This document shows positions 7,987 through 17,229 of a DNA stretch of 64,000 bases, piece after piece. A model generated the notes under the pieces. The model had not been told where the DNA came from, searched no databases, and saw only the letters and a program-made list of their open reading frames with translations. Made by a program: the position numbers and the translations under genes. Source of the stretch: Oleiagrimonas citrea (GTDB lineage Bacteria; Pseudomonadota; Gammaproteobacteria; Xanthomonadales; Rhodanobacteraceae); NCBI RefSeq assembly GCF_012395255.1, contig NZ_JAAZQD010000001.1, positions 434,001 to 498,000 of the forward strand, in the 5' to 3' direction. Within the stretch, counting starts at the first letter, position 1, and each line of letters begins with the position of its first letter.

Positions 7987-9591
7987 TCAACGCGCGGCTT
8001 CGCGCGTTCGGTAGGCGTGTCGCCAGATCACGCAATCGTCGCGCGGGCGAATCGGCCCGAGCTGCGCGGGAACCGTGCCCGCGTAGAACGCGAAGCGCTT
8101 GCGTCCATGGTCCATCTGCAACGCATCCAGCAGCCTCGGATCCCGGATACGGCGACACATCCGGCCCAGTACATGTGGCTGCTCGCGTTCGGGCAACGCG
8201 CTCTCCTCCACCGCCAGCAGCATCGGCGAACCCGCGAGCCGGTTCCGCAAGGACTGACCATCACGATGCCAAATGCGTAATTGCGGACTGCGCCCGTGCT
8301 TCACGTTGAGCGGGCTGTCCAGCACGTAGACGGGACGCGTGCCGTCCAGCTGGAAATCGATCTCGGCGGCCAGCTTGAAGTTGTCGGCAACCAGCACCGT
8401 GCCGGGCGGCGCGGCGGCAAGCAGGCGCTCCACGACGACCGAACTCCGATCCCAACCGACGAAGTTTTCCGGGAAGGCCTTCACGCCGTGCAGCCACGCC
8501 ACGCCGCCCGGAACACTGGCCAGCGTCAACCACATCAACAAAGCGATCTGACCGAGCACGGCCAGCCCGGCCGCAACATGCACGTATACGCGTCGCCAGC
8601 CTCGGACTCCGGCCAGCAACACCGGCAGTACAGCCAGCAGCGGTAGATAACCCGGCAACGGCCAGTGCACGCGAAAATGCGTGTCGTCGGCAAACAAGCC
8701 GAACAGGAAATACGCGCCGAGGAAGGTACCGGCGGTGACGGCGATCACATCCCAGCCGGCCTGGCCATCACGCATGCGCTGCACGCTTTTCCACGCAACC
8801 CACAACAGCAGGAGATACAGTAGTGGTGTGCAAACCAGCGCCTGCTCCAGCGGCTGTACCAGCGCATCGGCATGAAACCGCCAAGGGTTTCGCTGCACCA
8901 GCTGGAACTCCAGTCCCGCACCCCGTTGATGCAGATTGGACACGATCAATGGAAGCAGGCCGAGCGCGGCCACGCCGAGCGCCAGCCACAACCCGGGGCG
9001 CCGCCACTGCGCACGACCGCGCGGCGTGACCAGCAGGAGGATCAGCCCGGCCAGCATGACCATGGCCGCCCGATAATGCGTCATCCAGGCCAGCGCCAGC
9101 GCGACGCCAAGCAGCAACCAGTCACGCCAGCGATCCGTCGACAACGCCGAGGACAGGGCCAGCACGGCCAGCATGATCGCCGCGGTCAACGGCACATCGG
9201 GCAACGCCAGAATGCCCATCGAACCGGCCAACGGCAGAGCCAGACACCACAGGCCCGCCTGCCAGCCCACACGCACGCCGAAGTGACGCCGCGCAAAGGC
9301 CACGACCAGCCACGGCAGCGATGCCCCCAGCAGCAGGAACGGCCAGCGCATGCCCAGCAGACCGTGCCCGGCCACGGTTTCGCCGGCGCGGATCAGCCAC
9401 GCGGTAAGCGGCGGCAAATCGCTGTAGCCCCAGGCCAGATGCCGGCTTTCCTGCCAGTAGAACGCCTCGTCGACGAACGGCGCCAGGCGCGCGGCAACAC
9501 CCAGCTTCAACGTTTGCAGAAGCGTGAAGGCGATCAGGAACGCGGCTCGCCAGCGCGTGTCGGCGCTCGCTACACTGGTCTCATCGCGCAA
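7987..9591 (-). CDS. ArnT-like glycosyltransferase, PMT/GT39-GT83 family
   Basis: Polytopic inner-membrane glycosyltransferase of the GT-C fold, using polyprenyl-phosphate sugars to modify lipid or protein on the periplasmic side. The visible hallmark is the first periplasmic loop DEAFYWQESRHLAWG followed by YSDLPPLTAW, the DEA/YxDxPPL signature of ArnT and PMT_2 proteins, with about ten hydrophobic helices and a soluble C-terminal part of about 150 residues. A TTG start is chosen because an AAGGAG site lies 6 bases upstream; this gives 534 residues. A longer frame would overlap the divergent moxR start. Donor and acceptor are unknown; no aminoarabinose genes are nearby. Confidence 0.85.
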   Translation of the reverse strand: MRDETSVASADTRWRAAFLIAFTLLQTLKLGVAARLAPFVDEAFYWQESRHLAWGYSDLPPLTAWLIRAGETVAGHGLLGMRWPFLLLGASLPWLVVAFARRHFGVRVGWQAGLWCLALPLAGSMGILALPDVPLTAAIMLAVLALSSALSTDRWRDWLLLGVALALAWMTHYRAAMVMLAGLILLLVTPRGRAQWRRPGLWLALGVAALGLLPLIVSNLHQRGAGLEFQLVQRNPWRFHADALVQPLEQALVCTPLLYLLLLWVAWKSVQRMRDGQAGWDVIAVTAGTFLGAYFLFGLFADDTHFRVHWPLPGYLPLLAVLPVLLAGVRGWRRVYVHVAAGLAVLGQIALLMWLTLASVPGGVAWLHGVKAFPENFVGWDRSSVVVERLLAAAPPGTVLVADNFKLAAEIDFQLDGTRPVYVLDSPLNVKHGRSPQLRIWHRDGQSLRNRLAGSPMLLAVEESALPEREQPHVLGRMCRRIRDPRLLDALQMDHGRKRFAFYAGTVPAQLGPIRPRDDCVIWRHAYRTREAAR

Positions 9592-9635
9592 GTGATGCTC
9601 CTTCCGAATCCCGAGTCGTCCCCAGGAACCTGTTG

Positions 9636-10577
9636 ATGGATGCCACCGCACCCCAGAACCACGCCGACCTTCCTGCATCGCTGCAGCATGCGCTCGACCA
9701 GATCAACGGTGTCCTGCTCGGCAAGCCGCAACAGGTGCGCATGGCGGTCGCGGCCATCCTCGCCGGTGGCCACCTGCTGATCGAGGACATCCCCGGCGTG
9801 GGCAAGACCACGCTTGCGCACGCCGTCGCGGCCACATTCGATCTTGCCTTCCAACGCATCCAGTTCACCAGCGACCTGCTTCCGTCGGACATTATCGGCG
9901 TCAGCGTCTACGAACGCGAGACGGATGCGTTCCGATTCCATCCCGGCCCGATCTTCACCCAACTACTGCTGGCCGATGAGATCAATCGCGCCACGCCGAA
10001 AACGCAGAGCGCCCTGCTCGAAGCGATGGCCGAAGGCCAGGTCACCATCGATGGGCGCACGCACACGCTGAAGCAGCCGTTCTACGTGGTGGCGACGCAG
10101 AACCCGTTGGACCTGGCCGGCACCTTTCCGCTACCCGACTCGCAGCTGGATCGTTTCATGCTGCGGCTGAGCCTGGATTATCCCGATGCGCGCGCCGAGC
10201 GCGACCTGCTCGCCGGCGAGGATCGCCGCGACGTGCTGGCACGCCTGCAGCCACGCCTGGACGCCGCCGGCATCATCGAATTGCGGCAACGCGCGCATGC
10301 CATCACCGCCAGCCCGGCCCTGCTCGACTACCTGCAGCGCCTACTCGCCGCCAGCCGCCAGCACGACGACATCCGCGTCGGCCTGTCGCCACGCGCCGGA
10401 CTGGCCCTGCTCGCCGGCGCGCGCGCCTGGGCCCTGATGGAAGGCCGCGGTTACGTGATCCCCGAGGACCTACAGGCGCTGTTCGTGCCGGTGGCCGCGC
10501 ATCGCCTGATCCCGGGCAAGGGCGCGAGCCGCGAAGCGCTGGCGCGCGCCTTGCTGGACACGGTGGCAGTGGAATGA
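9636..10577 (+). CDS. MoxR family AAA+ ATPase
   Basis: AAA+ ATPase of the MoxR group, chaperone-like proteins usually encoded with DUF58 and VWA or transglutaminase proteins. The 313-residue product has Walker A GVGKTT (residues 54-59), Walker B LLADEINRA, and sensor-type ATQNP. ATG chosen over the in-frame TTG one codon upstream because AGGAA is better spaced. The stop overlaps the DUF58 start by 4 bases, and the three-gene run moxR-DUF58-tgpA is a conserved operon layout. The usual VWA partner is missing here. The client is not identifiable. Confidence 0.93.
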   Translation: MDATAPQNHADLPASLQHALDQINGVLLGKPQQVRMAVAAILAGGHLLIEDIPGVGKTTLAHAVAATFDLAFQRIQFTSDLLPSDIIGVSVYERETDAFRFHPGPIFTQLLLADEINRATPKTQSALLEAMAEGQVTIDGRTHTLKQPFYVVATQNPLDLAGTFPLPDSQLDRFMLRLSLDYPDARAERDLLAGEDRRDVLARLQPRLDAAGIIELRQRAHAITASPALLDYLQRLLAASRQHDDIRVGLSPRAGLALLAGARAWALMEGRGYVIPEDLQALFVPVAAHRLIPGKGASREALARALLDTVAVE

Positions 10578-11560
10578 GTCCGGTGGACACGGACGGAAGC
10601 GAACAAGCTGCCGTCCGGTTCGCGCGTCTGCGCCAGCGCATCGAGCGTCACCTTCCAGCGCTGACGAGGATGAAGCGCCCGGAGACGCTGCCGATCGAAC
10701 TCGGTCGACGCCGCATCTACATTCTCCCGACCGGCTTCGGCGTCGGTTTCGCCACGGTGCTGCTGGTGATGCTGGTGGGCGCGCTCAACTATGCCAACAA
10801 CTCGGCACTGCTGCTGACCTGCCTGCTGGGCGGCATCGCCGTAAACAGCATGCTGACCGCGTTCCGGGACCTCGATGGCCTGCGTGTCTGCGCCATTCGC
10901 GCCGAACCGGCCCGCGCCGGCGAGAACCTGTCCGTGCAGGTCCGGCTGGACGCTGGCGGTCGACCGCGCACGGCACTGCAACTGGATGGTTTTGGCGGTC
11001 ACGTGCACGCCAGTTTCGCGCGCGCCGACGAATCGGTGACGCTGTCGCTGCCGACCCGGTCACGCGGCTGGATGAAACTGCCGCGCATCCGCGCGTCGAC
11101 TACCTGGCCCTTCGGATTGTTCCGCGCGTGGAGCTGGCTGCATCCGGATATCGCGCTTCTGGTCTACCCTGCTCCGGAAACGGATGGGCCGCCTGCCGAA
11201 GGCATCGACGAACACACCTCGCGCCGCTCACCGCGCGACGGCGATGAACTGGCGGGCCTGCGCGACTATCGCGCCGGCGACCCGATCAAGCACATTGCCT
11301 GGAAGCTCTCGGCACGTCATCACGATCTGCTGGTGCGTGAACTCGATCGCCCGGATGCGCGCGACGCGCGCATGCTGGATTGGCAGCGAATACGCGGACT
11401 GAGCTATGAACAACGCATCGCGCGACTGGCACGCTGGGTGATCGAAGCGCATGCACACGGCGAGCGCTGGACGCTGCGCCTGCCCGACACCACGCTGGGG
11501 CCGGGCAGCGGCAGCGAACACTATCACCGCTGCATGTCGGCACTGGCCTTGCTGCCATGA
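10574..11560 (+). CDS. DUF58 domain membrane protein of a MoxR operon
   Basis: A 328-residue protein with two adjacent N-terminal hydrophobic helices (about residues 55-95) followed by a beta-rich region and the DUF58 core, recognised by the YRAGDPIKHIAWK motif. Members are thought to work with MoxR ATPases in envelope processes, but no activity is established. It overlaps moxR and the following transglutaminase gene by 4 bases each, so translation of the three is coupled. Confidence 0.9.
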   Translation: MSPVDTDGSEQAAVRFARLRQRIERHLPALTRMKRPETLPIELGRRRIYILPTGFGVGFATVLLVMLVGALNYANNSALLLTCLLGGIAVNSMLTAFRDLDGLRVCAIRAEPARAGENLSVQVRLDAGGRPRTALQLDGFGGHVHASFARADESVTLSLPTRSRGWMKLPRIRASTTWPFGLFRAWSWLHPDIALLVYPAPETDGPPAEGIDEHTSRRSPRDGDELAGLRDYRAGDPIKHIAWKLSARHHDLLVRELDRPDARDARMLDWQRIRGLSYEQRIARLARWVIEAHAHGERWTLRLPDTTLGPGSGSEHYHRCMSALALLP

Positions 11561-13569
11561 AGCCTTTCGCACGCGCCCTCGGTTCACCTCGCGCAACCGA
11601 CGACCACATGCTGGATCGGCGCGCTTTCGACCTGCTGTGCCTGACCATGGCTGCGGTCGTCGCCGTCCATGCGCCGCACCTTCCGGTGTGGTGGAGCGCG
11701 GGACTTAGCGTGTTGCTGGCGGGACGCTGGATGCAGCGGCGCTTTCGCGGTGGGCGCGTCTCCTGGCTCATACGCCTGCCATTGACGCTGGCGCTGCCGG
11801 CCGGCGTGATCGCCCAGTACGGCAGTCTTTTTGGTCAGGAGCCCGGCAGCGCACTCATCGCCGGCATGCTGGTGCTCAAACTGCTGGAAACCGAGCGCAC
11901 GCGCGACGCGCGCGTCGGCGTCGCCTTCGCCTGTTTCGGACTGATGAGCGCCCTGCTGTTCAGCCAGACCCTGCTGCCGACGCTGTTCGTCGCGCTCGGC
12001 CTGATTCCGGCGCTGGCCACATTGAGCGCACTGGAGCCCGGCCACGCTTCATTGCACTGGCGCATGCAGCTGGGAGGCGTGCTGCGCATGGCTACGCTGG
12101 CCTTGCCGCTGGCACTGGCCGGCTTCCTGTTCATTCCGCGCCTGAGCTCGCCGCTCTGGGGCGCGCCGTCCAGCGGACCGGCGCGGACCGGCGTGTCCGG
12201 CAGCATGGCGCCGGGCGACTTCACGCAGTTGTTGATCGACGACAGCCCTGCCTTCCGGGTCAGTTTCGACGGCCCGCCTCCGCCGCCGGCGCAACGCTAT
12301 TTCCGCGGCCCGGTTCTGTGGCGCTTCGATGGCCGGCGCTGGAGCGCCGCGCATGACGCCTCGCCGCATACCCCCGAAGCCTTGCGCCCGCAAGCCGAAC
12401 CCATGCGCGTGCTCGGCGGCGTCTATCGCTACCAGATTGCATTGCAACCGACGCAACAGCACTGGCTGTTCGCCTTGGACACGCCGATCGATCCGCCACG
12501 GGATGCGCACTTCACACAAGCGCGCACGCTGCTGCACGCGAGCCGCATCCGCTCGCTGTACCACTACCAAATGCGCTCAAGCACGGTGCACGTGCTGGCG
12601 CCACAACTGAGCGCCAACGATCGCCATCGTGCCCTACTGCTGCCGCAAGGCTTCGATCCGCGTGCGCGCGCACTGGCTGAAACATGGCGTCGCGAATACG
12701 GCGATCAGCCACAGACCATCGTCGACACCGCACTCAAGCTCTTCCACGACGGCGGCTTCCGCTACACCCTGACGCCACCGCCGCTGGGACGGGATACGGT
12801 CGACGACTTCCTTTTCTCGACGCGCCAGGGCTTCTGCGAGCACTACGCCTCGGCATTCACCTTCCTCATGCGCGCTGCGGGCATTCCCGCTCGCGTGGTG
12901 ACCGGTTATCAGGGCGGCTACTGGAACCCCATGGGCGACTACCTGCTCGTGCGTCAGTCCGATGCTCATGCCTGGAGCGAAGTATGGATGCCCAACCGCG
13001 GCTGGGTCCGCGTCGATCCCACCGCCGCCGTGCGACCGGAGCGGGTCGATCTCGGATCGGCCGCCGCCGCGGGCGCTTCGCGTGAGTGGTACCAGGCGTC
13101 CTGGCTGCAAAACATCCGCAACCGCTGGGACATTGTCAACCGATGGTGGAACCAGGCCGTTACCGGATTCGACGACCTGCGTCAGCGCGGGCTGCTGAAA
13201 CCGTTCGGCGTGCAGAAGGCCGACAGTCGCACGTTGGGCGTGGCCCTGGCCATCAGCGTCAGCGTGTTGCTGGCGGCCGGCCTGGGACTCGCGCTGTGGC
13301 GAAAACGTCGCCAGGATCCGCTGGACCGCGCGATGCACTTGCTGCAACGACGACTGGCGCGACGGGGTATCCAGCGCGGTCTCGCCGAGGGACCGCGCGA
13401 CTACTTGACCCGCGCCGCACGGGAGCTTCCGCATGAACGCGACCGATTGGAAATGCTGCTTCAGAGCTATCTGGACTTGCGATATGCGCAGACGGAAGCG
13501 GAAACTAGCGCCGTGCGCGCGTTCACCCGACGCGTGCGGGAATTTACGCCGCGCCCAGCGGTCCAATGA
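11557..13569 (+). CDS. TgpA-type membrane transglutaminase-like protein (DUF3488 plus transglutaminase core)
   Basis: A 670-residue inner-membrane protein: about six hydrophobic helices at the N-terminus (DUF3488-like), a periplasmic transglutaminase fold, one helix near residue 560 and a cytoplasmic DUF4129-like tail. The catalytic Cys lies in RQGFCEHYASAF, the His in SDAHAWSEVW and the Asp in RVDPTAA. TgpA of Pseudomonas aeruginosa is the best-known relative, with periplasmic transglutaminase activity and reported importance for growth. The start overlaps the DUF58 stop. The acceptor protein is unknown. Confidence 0.9.
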   Translation: MKPFARALGSPRATDDHMLDRRAFDLLCLTMAAVVAVHAPHLPVWWSAGLSVLLAGRWMQRRFRGGRVSWLIRLPLTLALPAGVIAQYGSLFGQEPGSALIAGMLVLKLLETERTRDARVGVAFACFGLMSALLFSQTLLPTLFVALGLIPALATLSALEPGHASLHWRMQLGGVLRMATLALPLALAGFLFIPRLSSPLWGAPSSGPARTGVSGSMAPGDFTQLLIDDSPAFRVSFDGPPPPPAQRYFRGPVLWRFDGRRWSAAHDASPHTPEALRPQAEPMRVLGGVYRYQIALQPTQQHWLFALDTPIDPPRDAHFTQARTLLHASRIRSLYHYQMRSSTVHVLAPQLSANDRHRALLLPQGFDPRARALAETWRREYGDQPQTIVDTALKLFHDGGFRYTLTPPPLGRDTVDDFLFSTRQGFCEHYASAFTFLMRAAGIPARVVTGYQGGYWNPMGDYLLVRQSDAHAWSEVWMPNRGWVRVDPTAAVRPERVDLGSAAAAGASREWYQASWLQNIRNRWDIVNRWWNQAVTGFDDLRQRGLLKPFGVQKADSRTLGVALAISVSVLLAAGLGLALWRKRRQDPLDRAMHLLQRRLARRGIQRGLAEGPRDYLTRAARELPHERDRLEMLLQSYLDLRYAQTEAETSAVRAFTRRVREFTPRPAVQ

Positions 13570-13621
13570 ACGACGAACCGCCCCACGCGTTCGCCCCCAC
13601 TCGCCCCGCATGGAGACACTC

Positions 13622-14221
13622 ATGTCCAGCTGGAAACTCGCCCTTGTCGCCGCAGGTGCTCTGACGCTTGGCGCTTGCGCCACCATCCCCAAGCCCCTCG
13701 AAGGCACCTACGCGCAGGTGACGCCGCAAGCGGCTCGAAGTGGCGCCAGCAACACCGCTCAAGTGCGCTGGGGCGGCCAGATCATTCGCACCGAACCCGA
13801 GGCCGGCCATACCTGCTTCTACGTCCTCGCCCACCCGCTCGACGCCAGCGCGCGCCCACGCGTGAACGTTTCGGGCGAAGGCCGTTTCGTGGCCTGTCAC
13901 AGCGGCTTCTACGACCCGGAAATCTTCGTCCGCGGGCGGGAAGTCACCTTCACCGGCACCCTGCATGGCATCGTCTCGGAGAAGGTCGGCAAGTACGACT
14001 ACCCCTATCCGCGCCTGGAGGCGAACACGGTCTACCTGTGGCCGAAGCGGCCGCGTTACACGACCGTCTACCGCGACCCGTGGTACGACCCGTTCTGGGG
14101 ACCGTCGCCGTTCTGGGGCAGCGGATACTGGAGCCCCTACTACTACCCCTACGCACCACGCGTGATCGTCGTGCCGCAGAAGCAGCGCCTGGCACCGACC
14201 GTGATCAACAAGGGCAAGTGA
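13622..14221 (+). CDS. Slp family outer-membrane lipoprotein
   Basis: A 199-residue lipoprotein of the Slp (starvation-inducible lipoprotein) family. A short signal peptide ends in the lipobox LTLGAC, followed by PLEGTYAQVTPQ. The family-like core includes WGGQIIRTEPEAGHTCFYVL and GRFVACHSGFYDPE. The C-terminus is unusual: a Trp/Tyr/Pro-rich stretch (residues about 155-180) and a basic tail. The ATG after GGAGACACTC is chosen; another ATG 12 bases upstream would put that GGAG inside the coding region. It follows the transglutaminase gene by 52 bases and ends at a strong terminator. Likely anchored to the inner leaflet of the outer membrane; function unknown. Confidence 0.85.
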   Translation: MSSWKLALVAAGALTLGACATIPKPLEGTYAQVTPQAARSGASNTAQVRWGGQIIRTEPEAGHTCFYVLAHPLDASARPRVNVSGEGRFVACHSGFYDPEIFVRGREVTFTGTLHGIVSEKVGKYDYPYPRLEANTVYLWPKRPRYTTVYRDPWYDPFWGPSPFWGSGYWSPYYYPYAPRVIVVPQKQRLAPTVINKGK

Positions 14222-14237
14222 TTCCTGCCCTCATGCA

Positions 14238-14268
14238 CGAAAAAGCCGGCCTCGCGCCGGCTTTTTCG
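14238..14268. terminator. Bidirectional terminator between slp-like gene and E1 gene
   Basis: A perfect 13-bp stem (14238-14250 with 14256-14268) and 5-base loop includes an A5 run on the left arm and T5 on the right, so it can serve both convergent genes. Confidence 0.9.
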
Positions 14269-14292
14269 TAATCGGCGTCCATCGACACTGTC

Positions 14293-16560
14293 TCAGGCCA
14301 GTTCCGCCGCGGCCGCCACCACGTCCTTCTCCGCCGGCAGCACGCAGAAAGCCGCGCCAGCCAGCGGCGTGAAGGTGTCCGCGCCGGTCACTCGGCGCAA
14401 CGGCGTCGCGCCGAAACCGGCCTCGACGATGGCCGTGACGATGCCCTCGCCCACACTGCCGGAACGACGCCCCTCGTCAAGCACGATGATGCGCTGCGCC
14501 CGTTTCGCCTGCTCCGCAATGAAGGCCTCGTTGAGCGGCACCAGCCAGCGCAGATCGACCACCCGCGTCTTCCAGCCCTGCGCCTGCTCGATGGTCCGCG
14601 CTGCGCGCAGCGCCATCGGCACACCGTTGCCGTAGGTGAAAATGACCAGATCCTCCGCATCGTCCTCGTAGACGCGTCCGTCGCCCAGCGTCATCGCCTC
14701 GCCCGGCGCGGGGTAGTCGAACTGCCACGCGCCGTCGCCGGCCTCATGGAGATCCTTGGTCATGTACAGGGCAATCGGTTCCAGGAAGGCACACACGCGG
14801 CCATCCACCTTGGCCAGCGCCATCAGCGTGCGCAGCATGGTCACGGCATCGTCGCCGCGCGAGGGGCATCCGACCACGAGTCCGGGGATGTCGCGCAGCG
14901 CGGTGATCGAGTTGTCATTGTGGAAGTGGCCGCCGAACCCCTTCTGATAGCCCAGGCTGGCCACGCGCATGAGCATGGGATTGCGGAACTGATCGTTGGA
15001 GAAGAACTGCAGGCTGGACGCCTCACCGCGGATCTGGTCGATAGCGTTGTGCAGGTAGGCCAGATACTGGATCTCCGGAATCGGCAGGAAGCCGAGGTTG
15101 GCGTAGCCCTGGGCCAGGCCGAGAATCGTGGTTTCGTCCAGCAGCGTGTTGAACACGCGCGCGCCGCGGAACGCCTTGCGCAGCCCCTTGGTGACCGTGT
15201 AGACGCCGCCCTTCTGCGCGACGTCCTCGCCGAACAGCAGCGCCTGGTCGTACTTCGCCATCAACTCGTGCAGCACCTGGTTGATCTGGATCGCCAGATG
15301 CCGCGGCGGCAGGTTCTCCGGCAGCTTGCCCTGGCCGCCGTGCACTTCGACACGACGCGCCTCGAAATCGGTGCGCTCGGCCTCGGCGCGAACCGCATCG
15401 GGCGTGTACGGCGCGAGCGGACGCATCACCTCGTCCAGCGTCTCCAGCTTGGGCAGGGTATCGGCCTGCTCGGCCGCCTCGAAGCAGCGCGCACGCGTAC
15501 GCTCGTAGAGATCGAGCACGTCCTCGCGGGTGTACAACCCCGACTCCAGCGCGATCGCGGCCGAACGCAGCAACGGGTCGCTGGCCTCCAGCGCCACCAG
15601 TTCCTCGATCGAGCGCCACTCGATCTCGAAATCGGTGCCGGCGTGGCCCATCACGCGCGTGGTGTTGAGATGCAGGAAGGTCGGACGACGCGTGCGCCGG
15701 CAATGCTCGACGGCGCGTGCGACACCGGCGTAGCCGTGCGCCAGATCCAGACCGTCGGCGTAGAAATAGTCCAGATTGGAACGGCGCTGGAAATTGCTGG
15801 CGATCCAGCCACCCGGTGTCTTCACCGAGATACCGATGCCGTTGTCCTCGCACACGAACAGCACCGGCCCCGGCAGCTTCTGGTAGGCCGCCCAGGCCGC
15901 AGCGTTGAAGGCTGTCTGTGCGGTGGCGTGGTTGGACGAGGCGTCGCCGAACGAGCAGATCGTGATCGAATCATCCGGAATCGGCAGCGCGTGGCCCAGA
16001 CGCACGGCCTGGTCGATGGCCATGGCCGTACCGAAGGCCTTGGGCAGATGCGAAGCGATCGTCGAAGTCTGCGGTAGCACCCAGAGCGGCTTGCTGCCCC
16101 ACACCTTGTGGCGACCGCCCGAAGCCGGATCCTCTTTGCTGGCGGCGAACGACAACGCGGAATCGCGCACCGGATCGATGCCCGGCAGCTTGCGCGAACG
16201 CTCGGCCATGAACGCACCGGAACGGTAATGCAGGAACGCCGGATCGGTGTGGCGCGTCAGCCGCGCCACCATCGCGTTGCCCTCGTGTCCCGAGGAACCG
16301 ATGGTGTAGAACACCTTGTTCTTGACCCGCAGCACGCGCGCCATCAGGTCGAGATGACGGCTGACCAGCTGCGACTCGAACAACTCGCGGAACCCCCGCG
16401 CGCTCAACTCGCTACCCGGCAGCACCGGCGCCTCGTCGGCTGGCGGCGCGTTCACCTCACCCTGCCAGTGCTGCACGAACTCGGTGAAATTCTGGTCGAC
16501 GATCTCTGCGCGGTTGAAGCCCTTGTGGCGAGCGGGAATGGGGCGTTGGCTGACGGTCAT
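14293..16560 (-). CDS. Fused alpha/beta E1 component of a 2-oxoacid dehydrogenase (ThDP-dependent)
   Basis: A 755-residue single polypeptide joining the two E1 subunits of a branched-chain-type 2-oxoacid dehydrogenase. The N-terminal half (about 1-365) is alpha-like, with HEGNAMVARLT, HYRSGAFM and the ThDP/Mg motif FGDASSNHATAQ. The C-terminal half (about 410-755) is beta-like, with LFGEDVAQKGGVYTVTKGL, IPEIQYLAYLHNAIDQ and LRWLVPLN. It decarboxylates a 2-oxoacid and passes the acyl group to a lipoyl E2. The ATG giving MTVSQRPIPA is chosen; its ribosome site is weak. No E2 or E3 gene is in the window. A cupin and a GNAT gene precede it on the same strand. The substrate could be a branched-chain or other 2-oxoacid. 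Confidence 0.9.
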   Translation of the reverse strand: MTVSQRPIPARHKGFNRAEIVDQNFTEFVQHWQGEVNAPPADEAPVLPGSELSARGFRELFESQLVSRHLDLMARVLRVKNKVFYTIGSSGHEGNAMVARLTRHTDPAFLHYRSGAFMAERSRKLPGIDPVRDSALSFAASKEDPASGGRHKVWGSKPLWVLPQTSTIASHLPKAFGTAMAIDQAVRLGHALPIPDDSITICSFGDASSNHATAQTAFNAAAWAAYQKLPGPVLFVCEDNGIGISVKTPGGWIASNFQRRSNLDYFYADGLDLAHGYAGVARAVEHCRRTRRPTFLHLNTTRVMGHAGTDFEIEWRSIEELVALEASDPLLRSAAIALESGLYTREDVLDLYERTRARCFEAAEQADTLPKLETLDEVMRPLAPYTPDAVRAEAERTDFEARRVEVHGGQGKLPENLPPRHLAIQINQVLHELMAKYDQALLFGEDVAQKGGVYTVTKGLRKAFRGARVFNTLLDETTILGLAQGYANLGFLPIPEIQYLAYLHNAIDQIRGEASSLQFFSNDQFRNPMLMRVASLGYQKGFGGHFHNDNSITALRDIPGLVVGCPSRGDDAVTMLRTLMALAKVDGRVCAFLEPIALYMTKDLHEAGDGAWQFDYPAPGEAMTLGDGRVYEDDAEDLVIFTYGNGVPMALRAARTIEQAQGWKTRVVDLRWLVPLNEAFIAEQAKRAQRIIVLDEGRRSGSVGEGIVTAIVEAGFGATPLRRVTGADTFTPLAGAAFCVLPAEKDVVAAAAELA

Positions 16561-16607
16561 GCGTGATCCAGTGCAATGCGTGGAAAAGAGAAACTCGGCC
16601 GCGACCG

Positions 16608-17132
16608 CTAGGTCCGCGGCCACAAGCGCATCAGAGGGCCTTCACGACCCGAGACCGGATCGGCGTCCGGATGCGGCACGTTGTGAATCAGGGTGAAGAT
16701 GGACGCCGGCAGCGTCTCGGACGCGCGATGCATATCCACGTCGGCATCCTGCGGATAGGCGCCGACCGCGACGAAATCGTCGCTGGCCTCCAGTCCGCAA
16801 TGCGCGGTACCCGCTGGCAGCACCAGCACGTCTCCGGCGACGACCTCGACATCCCGTCCCTCAGCGCCGCCCAGGCGCAGGCGCGCCCGACCGCTGGCGA
16901 TACCGAACGCCTCGTGCGCCGTCGCGTGGTAGTGATGCCAGGGATAGATGCCGGCGCGCCAGGCCGGGGGCCAATGATGGGTGGCGAACAGCGCCTCGAA
17001 CCTCGCCGCGCGGTCCGGGCCCTCCGGCAGGACGCCCGGGTAGTGCAGCACGGGAAACTGCGGATGGTTGGGGACATGTCCATCGCAGGAAAACCGCCAA
17101 GCGTCCGGCTCGCGCATGCGAGGTGCGGTCAT
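16608..17132 (-). CDS. Cupin-domain protein, YjlB-like
   Basis: A 174-residue single-domain cupin. The first cupin motif is visible as YPWHHYHATAHEAFGIASG (three His and one Glu that could bind metal) and the second as LPAGTAHCGL. The layout and the flanking N-terminal PNHPQFPVLHY segment resemble Bacillus YjlB proteins of unknown activity. The start has a strong GGAGGAGG site. It ends 47 bases before the E1 gene and starts 97 bases after the GNAT gene, all on the minus strand, so a three-gene transcript is likely. Substrate unknown. Confidence 0.82.
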   Translation of the reverse strand: MTAPRMREPDAWRFSCDGHVPNHPQFPVLHYPGVLPEGPDRAARFEALFATHHWPPAWRAGIYPWHHYHATAHEAFGIASGRARLRLGGAEGRDVEVVAGDVLVLPAGTAHCGLEASDDFVAVGAYPQDADVDMHRASETLPASIFTLIHNVPHPDADPVSGREGPLMRLWPRT

Positions 17133-17229
17133 GCCACCTCCTCCACGTGACGCCGCCGTGCATCTAAATCGCCGGCTCGCGGCGGGCGCGAAGCCGGGCG
17201 ATCGGTCTCGATCCGCGACGCGAACACCT

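Noticed and set aside
14746-16077. A 443-codon open frame opposite the E1 gene
   Set aside because: Antisense shadow with no recognisable domain; the E1 frame is fully supported.
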